Position numbers and translations under genes: made by a program. A stretch of DNA of 64,000 bases. Origin: Fabrea salina. Lineage: Eukaryota > Ciliophora > Heterotrichea > Heterotrichida > Fabreidae. Location: assembly GCA_022984795.1 (NCBI GenBank), contig JALIHJ010000048.1:124001-188000 (forward strand), given 5' to 3'. The notes under the pieces are model-generated. The model was given only the letters and a program-made list of their open reading frames with translations, ran no database searches and was not told the DNA's origin. Each line of letters starts with the position of its first letter. The stretch's first letter is position 1. Below are positions 8,040 through 15,650 of this stretch, one piece after another.

Positions 8040-8633
8040 ATGTCCTCTTACAACAGGAAACGCTGGAGTGAATACGTAAACTTTACCTAGGAAGATAACG
8101 CCATCAGGACTTTAGTAGAGGAATATGGCGACAAACACTGGAGCCTAGTGGCCCAGAAACTGAAACAAAAGTACAAAGTCAAAGAAAGGTCTGGAAAGCA
8201 GTGCCGAGAACGCTGGCACAACCACTTGTCACCCAAAGTCAACAAGGACCTTTGGACTCCCCAAGAAGAAGTTGAACTGTTTAACTTACAAAGAATCTAC
8301 GGAAACAAGTGGTCTGTGATTGCAAAGCACCTGCCTGGACGCACTGACAACTCTATTAAAAACCACTTCTACTCCACTTTAAGACGCAACATCCGGGCTT
8401 ACAACCGCTTCCACTCGACAGAAGAGCAGATCAGTCTGCCCCTCAAAGCACTTCTCAGAAACTCAGAGTTAGCAAGTATAGTGCTGACTCCTTCGTGCTC
8501 TTTCAACCCTTCAGTCAAAAGCACCCAAGAGTACGAGCTTTCCCAGATTCTTTTTCGTATTTACGATGAAGCTAGAGAGAGGTGTTCAGTTATAAAGCCC
8601 ACTCCTTCCTACAGAGAGCCTTTTTGTGCTTAA
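8040..8633 (+). CDS. R2R3 MYB DNA-binding protein, one 15-nt intron
   Basis: Exons 8040-8075 and 8091-8633; intron 8076-8090 (gtaaactttacctag) removes an in-frame TAG. The splice reconstitutes repeat R2 (RKRWSEYEDNAIRTLVEEYG, with W residues at HWSLVAQ and CRERWHNHL), followed by R3 (LWTPQEEVELFNLQRIYGNK, then WSVIAKHLPGRTDNSIKNHF). PGRTDNSIKN is the invariant recognition-helix sequence. 192 residues; the tail has no clear domain. Probable transcription or splicing regulator (MYB/CDC5-like). The upstream region of 86 bp is shared with the divergent HDAC. Confidence 0.94.
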
Positions 8634-8666
8634 CCGTCCTTGTTTAATTTGTATTAAATATTATAT

Positions 8667-8921
8667 ATGGACGAACTGCACTGCAAACGCACCATAGAAA
8701 AAGAAAGACCCAACCTCTTTGACAGGGACTTGCTGAACGAATTCGGACTCCAGGAGTTGTTCAAAGAACCCAAAAAGAAGAAAAAACAAGGAAGACCTCT
8801 TTCTATCAGTCTCCGCGAAATAGTTGAACGCGAAAAAGGAGTTAGGATGCAAGAAATCCACATTTCGAGTCCCCAGAAACAAAGGTTCATCCAAGAACTC
8901 GTAAGACTGCATAATTCTTAA
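8667..8921 (+). CDS. Small basic hypothetical protein
   Basis: 84 residues from the ATG at 8667 (context ATTATATATG). It is charged, with a basic cluster EPKKKKKQGRPLS (residues 34-46) that could be a nuclear signal or an AT-hook-like GRP core, and a C-terminal helix QKQRFIQELVRL. An opposing minus-strand frame across the same bases is Phe-rich and looks like the shadow of the Lys codons. No family recognised; it sits 33 bp after the MYB gene on the same strand. Confidence 0.5.
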   Translation: MDELHCKRTIEKERPNLFDRDLLNEFGLQELFKEPKKKKKQGRPLSISLREIVEREKGVRMQEIHISSPQKQRFIQELVRLHNS

Positions 8922-8946
8922 TGCTTGTTCCATAGTGTTATACATA

Positions 8947-9390
8947 ATGAATACTAGACTTAACTCGAGGCACGAACAACTCCCTTACTTCCCATGTAAA
9001 GTAACTTTAAAAGCCTCCAACTCAGAAGTCAAGCACGACCTCCAACTACTCAGTGAGATTCAGTGTTTCCAAGAATCTACTAGACTGTCCCCCAAGAAGC
9101 CCAACAAGCCCAAAAAACAGCGGAAACCCCTAAAGTCGTCTATAGAGGTTCCAGGAGTCCTGGGATTTGCAAGCTTTATAAGTGAACTCGACCATAAAGA
9201 ACTCGTTCAGGTTAAACCTACTAAAAAGACCAAAAAAAGCAATTCTCTTCAGAAGTTCGTGAACTGGGTAGTTGAAGTCCCCAGGAACAACTTATTCTAC
9301 AGTAGGAACCAAGTGAATTTTCCTAAAGCTGCAACTCACATTTTCATTGCTAGTTTTATTCGTAAGCATCAGAACGAATCAACTTTTTGA
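8947..9390 (+). CDS. Hypothetical Lys/Pro-rich protein (TGA stop)
   Basis: 147 residues from ATG 8947 to TGA 9388-9390. A basic run PKKPNKPKKQRKPLKSS lies near the middle, and the C-terminal half is more ordered (VNWVVEVPRNNLFYSRNQVN, THIFIASFIRK). The GTG twelve nt upstream is in frame but not a credible start. It ends with TGA; reading TGA as Trp would add only four residues before TAA, so this gene alone does not settle the code, but other genes do. No homologue recognised. Confidence 0.55.
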   Translation: MNTRLNSRHEQLPYFPCKVTLKASNSEVKHDLQLLSEIQCFQESTRLSPKKPNKPKKQRKPLKSSIEVPGVLGFASFISELDHKELVQVKPTKKTKKSNSLQKFVNWVVEVPRNNLFYSRNQVNFPKAATHIFIASFIRKHQNESTF

Positions 9391-9415
9391 ATCGTTTTTT
9401 AAATTATAATTTAGT

Positions 9416-12400
9416 TTACTCACTACTTGGCACTTTGATCTCTTCAACTTCACGGAACGAAGGGGGTTGTAACTCCTCTACTATAGGCTTTGAAGACTCT
9501 GGCTCCTTTTCTTCTTCTAAAATGTGCTGAAATGCTTCTCTGTAGAGGTCCATCATGCTGTTGATTCCTTCCAGCGTCTCTGTAGGCTGAGAACTCCTGT
9601 GAGGCAGCAATGTGCAGATTGTTCTGTCTTCTTCCCTGTAAACTCCTTTGAGCATCTTTTCTTCGTTGTAAAAGTCCCCTGGGAACCCGTCACTCTTCTT
9701 CAAGCGGTTTTTGATGCGAGGAAAAGCATTCAGTAAAGCTTCGACACCTGCCTTCAGCATGTACTTCAGCCAAAACACCAAAAAGTAAGCGTTGCATCCC
9801 AGCATGAGCACAAAGAACAGAATTTTAGAGTACTCGTCCAAGTCATTCGTCAGGTAGTACACTCCACAATAAATAGTAACTGTTGCTGTGAAGATAGCTG
9901 AAGTTTCTAGCTGGTTAAGGTGGTCGACCACAAAGGGCTTGTATACCTTTTGCATATAAAGAAAAACTATAAGCACCAGTAAGCAAGTAAGTGCTTGGAC
10001 CTGAATAGATATAGTCGAAAGAAACACTGCTAAGCAAATCACAATTATTTTGCGGTAAAGGATCACAAACTCCCAGTAGAACCTAGAAAGTTTGTAACCG
10101 TTGAACAAGAACCCGAACCGAAGTTTGTTGTCTATTTTGAAGAGGTACCTGCTTTTCTTGTACATAGAGTAAAGCATAAATGTAGGAACTCCGATTCCCC
10201 ATACCAAGATACTGGGCAAAGCTACTCCAAGAGCGTAGAGAGTGTGCCTTTCGTCCCAGCACTGAACTTCTAGGTTCTGTATTAACCAAGGACCCTTTCC
10301 TTCGATCTCTCTGCAGGCAAATATAGAAAACATCAACTTAACTATAGTTGGATGGATCAAAAAGAACAACACTATCATTGTAGTAACTAACTCCCGCCTC
10401 ATGTAGATAAGTCTGCTTTGGAAAAAAGCAATCAAACCCCAGACTGCTGCTGACAGCGCCCATACTATTGCAGGAAGCAGACTTATAATTACAACTTTCT
10501 GGAAGAAAACTTCAGTGTTGCCTGTTTCTTCGACTCCTTCGCTATCTTCAGCTTCTATGTAGCAGTCCACAGAAAACACCTGCTCAGTAGCTGTGGCAGT
10601 AGATTTTTGGACTGCAAACAGTTCCAACACAAAGTCTGGCCAAGACAGCTCAAACTGGGTAGTTAAGTACACTAACTGGATGTAGTTGGTAAATATCTTG
10701 ATGTAAATTGACTGGAGTGACTTAGGCTTGTAGGCAGATCTAAGAGTAGTAATGACCATTGCCACGGACAAGCCCACCACAAGAAGCAGTATCAAAGCTA
10801 AAATAGTAAAGTTAGTTCCTGGTTCAGGACAAGGACTACACACGTTTTCAGAAGTCCTGGAGTACCCACTTTTGCAGGCTTGACACATGTTTCCTGTGTA
10901 GCCTTCTGCGCAGTTCCCTAAGTAATTCGAGTAGTCTGAAGACCCTAAGCAGGCATCTGAATTGGGACACTGGTAAAAGGTGCTAGTGTAGGGATCGGGC
11001 CGCCAGTAACTAGCCCTGGGGTACATTTCCCAGCCTCCTAGACAATAAGCTGCAGAAGGGCAAGCAGTGCATGCCTGATCAGGAGACAAACTGTACTCTC
11101 CACTAGGGCAAACTTTGCATTGGTCGCCAGTGTTTTCTTCACCTACTTTGCAGTCTCTTAAGTTGACAATAACTGATAGATTGGGGTTGAACTCAGTTTC
11201 ATCGTCTTGGACTTGCTGTTGATTGGTCTCTATAGAACTAGCACGGATGACCACAGTAATGTTTTGGTTGATAACTCCTGTGACAGTTATTTTTTCAAAG
11301 GTAATGACTCCATTCACTGCTGTTACAGTTGTTTTCCCACCTAAAGTTGCATTTAGGCTTTTTAGAGTAGCTTCGGTTGAGTTGTCAGTGGTTACTATGT
11401 TCCCGTACTTGTCCTTGAGAGCTACCTCTGCCAATTTTTCGATTTCTTGTCCTGGGGCTATTCCTTCTATGTATGCAAGTGGTTCTCCAGACAGTAGTCT
11501 GCTGTTTGAGGTAACAAGTCCCATGTTTACTGCATAAGAAGCTATATCAGCTCCGTAGGGTGCAGTGTTGTTTTGGTAAGTGTTGGAGCTTATATGTGGA
11601 CTTACAGTTTTCCAGCGTATAGAACCTCCGTTAAACGAAGCTGAGTTCTCCACAAAAGAGCAGTTAGACACCCGGCTGAGAGTGCCTTCTTTGCTTGAGT
11701 AGTCGATAAAAACTCCTCCTCCTTCTGAAGCTGAGTTATTTTGGAAGTAGTTTTTGGTAATATTTGTAGCTGAGTTAAACAAGTACACAGCTCCTCCTTG
11801 GTTTGCAGAGTTGTTGTAGAAAAAGGAGTCTTCTAAGTAGAAAGTTGTATCAGGTAAGTTCGAGTTCTTGAACACTAAGGCTCCTCCGTTGGAAGTGGCT
11901 TGGTTCTCTGAAAAGGTGCAATTCTTAACTAAAGAGCTATCAGAATCAACAACCCTAACAGCTCCTCCCTCTTCGCCTAAACAGTTTTCAAACCTGGAGT
12001 TGATTAAGGATACTCTACACTGATTTAAAAACATTCCAGTTGCATTGGCGTTCCGGATTGTAGAGTCCAGAATGGTTATAGTTCCTAGGGTTGATTCAAT
12101 AGCACCTCCTGAGTTAGTTGCAGACACTTCTTCAAAAACAGAGTTTGAGATGTATATAGTAGACCCCAAAAGAGCCCCAATCGCACCTCCAGAACCAGAG
12201 TGTAAGTTCTTGAAGTAGGAACTGTGGATCTGAAGGTTGCTGCTTGTTAATTGAATAGCTCCGCCTTCTTCAGTAGCACGTCCGTTCTGGAAAGTTGAGT
12301 TTTGAATGGTCACATTAGAATACTCTGACTCGATGAACCCACCAAAAGCCCCAACTTGGTTTTCTAAAGTGCATCCCCATAAGTTGAGGTTCGATTCCAC

Positions 12401-14986
12401 TACACTGATTCCAGGTTGTTTAACTGTATTTGTGCTAACTTCGAACTGGCTGCTCTCGAAGTCTGCAAAGTATGAGTTAGTGATGTTTAAAGTGCTTTCT
12501 TTTTGAGCCAGGATCATAGTATGAGTGTTGTTTCTAAAAGTAATGTTATCCGCTCTGAAGTCAATCTTTTGAAGCTCCATAGCGGTGTTTTGGCCGTTTC
12601 TGATCACACAAGACTGCATTTCTATGACTAGATTCTCCACCCAAGAGTTAAAGTGAATTGAAACATGGTCACAACTTCCATCTAGGAAAGAGGAGTCTTT
12701 GATAGTCATTTTGGTGCCTTCTGACTTGTAGCTTGCGTATATGTCGCAGTAAAAACCTTGAGACCCAGTTACTACTACGTTTTGTAACTCTAAAGTTCCA
12801 GAGTTGTGGTGGTCCTCAATGGCAGCTCCCATCTGACTGTAAGCATTTGAAATAGTGATATCGGAAATCTTGGCATCAGTGAAAGAAACTATCTCAGTGA
12901 TGTAAATAGCTCCTCCTGACTTGCTTCTTACGTCAGTGAACTCAGTGCTTTGAATGCTTAGAGTGATGTTTGTACTGCTAGACTCACTGTCAATGCACAG
13001 AGCACCACCTTTTTCGCCTGCTTTTGACCCAGTAAAAACAGAGTTTGCAATACTTAGTGTTGGTGGACTGACAGTGCAAGGAAGGTAGTAGATGCTTCCG
13101 CCGTTTCCCCTTGTGCTTTCGCAGGTGTCACAGGTTACTCTTTCTACAGTTACTCTTGGAATATTGTTCATGTAGAACACTCCTTTAAGACCTCCTTTAG
13201 AATTTTTAACATTCACGTCGCTCATTGTTAGTTCGTAGGCTGTATCTAAGCTGAACACTTCGTCGCCTTTATTCTCTACGTTCTCGATGGTGACGCCGTT
13301 CAACTCAATAGTGGTTGCATTATTAAGAGAGCTAGTGCCTTTGAAGTCTATTACTGTTGCCGAGTAGGAACGACTATAGACGTTTGAAACTGCTAGGTTC
13401 GTCACACTCAAAGCTGAATTGTCTTCAACGGTCAAAATAGAAAGATCCACAAGGGGGTTCTCACTACTGCCACAGTTGCTAAAACTCAGAGAGTCTATTT
13501 CAGCATCACAGTTATTCATTGAAATGAACTTCCGCAAGTTGCATTCACTGGAAAAAGTAACTTGTATGTTTTTAAGCTTTACTGAATCTACTCCATCTAG
13601 TTCTAAGAACTTCGTTTTTGGATCATTGACAGTTAGTTCGTTGAATTGGAAGTTCTCCATCGTAAAGGTTTTTAGTTCTGAGAACTTTGCTAGTTCCTCT
13701 TGTATAGTGGACTGCTCGTACTGAAAGTTGCTCAAAGTAATGTTGGTTTCGGTTTCGGTTCCTGATCCTTCTATGATTACTCCATTTAAGGTGGCTGAAG
13801 TAAAAGTAGCTGTTGTTATGTCTATAGTGCTTGTATCCTTGTATGAGATAAACTTCCCTACTTGTGAGTTTTCTACTACAAGGTTCGAAACAGTAATGGA
13901 GACCACCTCATCAATCTCCATTATATCTCCCAAAGTTGATGACTTAATTTCGAATCTTGTAAAGCTAACGCCAGTGAGCTTCTCAAGTTCGAGGATCTTC
14001 ATTGTAGAGTTGGAGTTAGTCATTTGGAAATCTAGAGTCACGCTTGTTTCAGAACCCTCAAGTAGAATTAAACTTACCTCTTCCGTCACAGTGCTCTGAA
14101 GGTTTGAAATCGTTATGCTACTTGCGTTCTGTAGAGTAATTGTTTCCTTCATCCCAGACAATCCTTCAAGTTCTAGGTTAGTGATTGTTAACTCTGGATT
14201 GCCTTCTACACTCGCCAAGGTACTAACGGATTCCCCACCAGAAACAGTAAAAGATGAATCTTTCAAGTTGATTTTGGAGTAACCACTGAGTGTAAAAAGC
14301 GTTGTTTCAATTGTTGGTTGTTCTACTTTAACCTCAAGGTCAATTTCTTCATCACTTCCTGTGAAGTCTATTAAGGTTTGGCCTATTCCGGGTATTGTAC
14401 TATTTAAAATCTCAACCTTTCGGTATCCGCCTCCAGTGGTGCTCAAGACCGGGGTTGCTTGTATCCCTTCAAAACCACCCCCTTTAATAGTTAGGTTGCC
14501 TTTGAATTCAATAAGGTTTTCTGCTTCGATAGTACTAAATCCCACATTCTTAAGCCAGAGCTTTTCGTTGTTCTCTAATGCTTCAATAAACACACTTGAC
14601 TCAATTTTTATGGTCATGTCCTCTATAAACAGAGTTTTTGCAACATTAACCATTTTCATTGACCTCACTATTAGAGTAGTGGAGTTCATTCCATTTCCTT
14701 TGAGATGCAACACCTCAACTTCACTTTTGCCTTCTAAAGCGTTTTCTAGTTCTTCTTCTCCTGGCTGAAGTATCATTTTTTTTCCTTCGGGCGCAAGTTC
14801 ATGTTCACTACTCTTAAGCTCAATAACCACATGGTCTTCATCAAAGCTGAGCCCGCTCAGAAAAGCTCTAAAATCCCTGTCAGTGCACTCTACCTTCTGA
14901 AGAGAGCTGCAATCCCCAAAGCCGTCGTCAATATTGCTGTAACAAGCATACGAAGTGCTTAAAGTTAACAACAGGACAGAAATCAT
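9416..14986 (-). CDS. Giant surface protein: parallel beta-helix repeats, Cys-rich stalk, multi-TM C-terminus
   Basis: 1856 residues from ATG 14986. A signal peptide is at residues 1-16 (MISVLLLTLSTSYACY). Residues about 100-1150 are short Asn/Ser/Thr-rich strands of the right-handed beta-helix type; in the second half, units read F..N.A...GGA(I/V/L), for example FSENQATSNGGALVF and FFYNNSANQGGAVYLF, as in chlamydial Pmp and similar repeats. A Cys-rich GCC2/furin-like stretch follows at about 1275-1390 (CKVCPSGEYSL, CAEGYTGNMCQACKSGY), then about nine hydrophobic helices (1390-1780) and a cytosolic tail. The architecture resembles large ciliate adhesin or receptor proteins of unknown ligand. 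A longer reading begins only at a non-ATG codon inside the VPS28 5' end. Confidence 0.85.
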   Translation of the reverse strand: MISVLLLTLSTSYACYSNIDDGFGDCSSLQKVECTDRDFRAFLSGLSFDEDHVVIELKSSEHELAPEGKKMILQPGEEELENALEGKSEVEVLHLKGNGMNSTTLIVRSMKMVNVAKTLFIEDMTIKIESSVFIEALENNEKLWLKNVGFSTIEAENLIEFKGNLTIKGGGFEGIQATPVLSTTGGGYRKVEILNSTIPGIGQTLIDFTGSDEEIDLEVKVEQPTIETTLFTLSGYSKINLKDSSFTVSGGESVSTLASVEGNPELTITNLELEGLSGMKETITLQNASSITISNLQSTVTEEVSLILLEGSETSVTLDFQMTNSNSTMKILELEKLTGVSFTRFEIKSSTLGDIMEIDEVVSITVSNLVVENSQVGKFISYKDTSTIDITTATFTSATLNGVIIEGSGTETETNITLSNFQYEQSTIQEELAKFSELKTFTMENFQFNELTVNDPKTKFLELDGVDSVKLKNIQVTFSSECNLRKFISMNNCDAEIDSLSFSNCGSSENPLVDLSILTVEDNSALSVTNLAVSNVYSRSYSATVIDFKGTSSLNNATTIELNGVTIENVENKGDEVFSLDTAYELTMSDVNVKNSKGGLKGVFYMNNIPRVTVERVTCDTCESTRGNGGSIYYLPCTVSPPTLSIANSVFTGSKAGEKGGALCIDSESSSTNITLSIQSTEFTDVRSKSGGAIYITEIVSFTDAKISDITISNAYSQMGAAIEDHHNSGTLELQNVVVTGSQGFYCDIYASYKSEGTKMTIKDSSFLDGSCDHVSIHFNSWVENLVIEMQSCVIRNGQNTAMELQKIDFRADNITFRNNTHTMILAQKESTLNITNSYFADFESSQFEVSTNTVKQPGISVVESNLNLWGCTLENQVGAFGGFIESEYSNVTIQNSTFQNGRATEEGGAIQLTSSNLQIHSSYFKNLHSGSGGAIGALLGSTIYISNSVFEEVSATNSGGAIESTLGTITILDSTIRNANATGMFLNQCRVSLINSRFENCLGEEGGAVRVVDSDSSLVKNCTFSENQATSNGGALVFKNSNLPDTTFYLEDSFFYNNSANQGGAVYLFNSATNITKNYFQNNSASEGGGVFIDYSSKEGTLSRVSNCSFVENSASFNGGSIRWKTVSPHISSNTYQNNTAPYGADIASYAVNMGLVTSNSRLLSGEPLAYIEGIAPGQEIEKLAEVALKDKYGNIVTTDNSTEATLKSLNATLGGKTTVTAVNGVITFEKITVTGVINQNITVVIRASSIETNQQQVQDDETEFNPNLSVIVNLRDCKVGEENTGDQCKVCPSGEYSLSPDQACTACPSAAYCLGGWEMYPRASYWRPDPYTSTFYQCPNSDACLGSSDYSNYLGNCAEGYTGNMCQACKSGYSRTSENVCSPCPEPGTNFTILALILLLVVGLSVAMVITTLRSAYKPKSLQSIYIKIFTNYIQLVYLTTQFELSWPDFVLELFAVQKSTATATEQVFSVDCYIEAEDSEGVEETGNTEVFFQKVVIISLLPAIVWALSAAVWGLIAFFQSRLIYMRRELVTTMIVLFFLIHPTIVKLMFSIFACREIEGKGPWLIQNLEVQCWDERHTLYALGVALPSILVWGIGVPTFMLYSMYKKSRYLFKIDNKLRFGFLFNGYKLSRFYWEFVILYRKIIVICLAVFLSTISIQVQALTCLLVLIVFLYMQKVYKPFVVDHLNQLETSAIFTATVTIYCGVYYLTNDLDEYSKILFFVLMLGCNAYFLVFWLKYMLKAGVEALLNAFPRIKNRLKKSDGFPGDFYNEEKMLKGVYREEDRTICTLLPHRSSQPTETLEGINSMMDLYREAFQHILEEEKEPESSKPIVEELQPPSFREVEEIKVPSSE

Positions 14987-15047
14987 TTTTATTAAGGTTA
15001 CAACTTTTGAAAATAAACCATTATGACCACAGCACACTGCTGATAAA

Positions 15048-15650
15048 ATGGAAGTGGAACTCACCCCTGAAGAAAAGTACCTCTACGAGAACGAAGCTAT
15101 CATTTACTCCATAATCAAAACTTTAGAGCCCCTAGAAAAGGCCTATTTAAACGAAAGACTCTCAGACGAAGAGTACAACAAATACTGCAAGCGCTTGATC
15201 CAGCAGTATAAAACAATATCCGACTCCTTAGCCGAGGACTACAGTGGACTTTCAGCCTTCACAACCAAGTACAACCTAAACAACACTTACAAGTTAGCCA
15301 TCAGAAGGCTCCAACTAGGCCTTACTGCAGTGGAAACCACTTCTACTGAGGAGTCTGCTTCAGCAACTTCGATCCTAAACGCCACGCAGTCGTTCATCAC
15401 TGCGAGCAACGCCATTGAGCTCAGCATGTTTACAGTAAGTCAGCTCCAGCCCTTGATCCAGGAAGTTTACATCTCCCTGAGTAAAGTCAAGCTTCCAGCT
15501 TCTTACAAAGGCACTGAAAAGATGCAAGAGTGGCTGCAGGTGTTTTCTTCCTTAAGGGCTTACGACGACCTTTCAGAAGAGCAAGCGCAACAACTCAGCT
15601 TCGACATCGAACAGGCTTTTAGAGACTTTAAGACTTGTATTGGTGGTTAA
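15048..15650 (+). CDS. VPS28: ESCRT-I subunit VPS28
   Basis: 200 residues. The N-terminal core (LYENEAIIYSIIKTLEPLEK, then CKRLIQQYKT) matches the VPS28 headpiece helices that pair with VPS23/TSG101. The C-terminal four-helix domain (SFITASNAIELSMFTVSQLQ, EKMQEWLQVFSSL, FDIEQAFRDFKTCI) is the ESCRT-II-binding part. VPS28 sorts ubiquitinated cargo into multivesicular bodies. Length is normal. The last 23 bp overlap the 3' end of the convergent USP gene. Confidence 0.93.
   Translation: MEVELTPEEKYLYENEAIIYSIIKTLEPLEKAYLNERLSDEEYNKYCKRLIQQYKTISDSLAEDYSGLSAFTTKYNLNNTYKLAIRRLQLGLTAVETTSTEESASATSILNATQSFITASNAIELSMFTVSQLQPLIQEVYISLSKVKLPASYKGTEKMQEWLQVFSSLRAYDDLSEEQAQQLSFDIEQAFRDFKTCIGG

Noticed and set aside
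8661-8945. Minus-strand frame of 94 codons
   Set aside because: Phe-rich shadow of the plus-strand Lys-rich gene at 8667-8921, which has a better start context and composition.
15429-15443. gtaagtcagctccag in VPS28 looks like a 15-nt intron
   Set aside because: The region aligns without a gap to the VPS28 C-terminal helix, has no A at position 10, and removal would delete five conserved residues.
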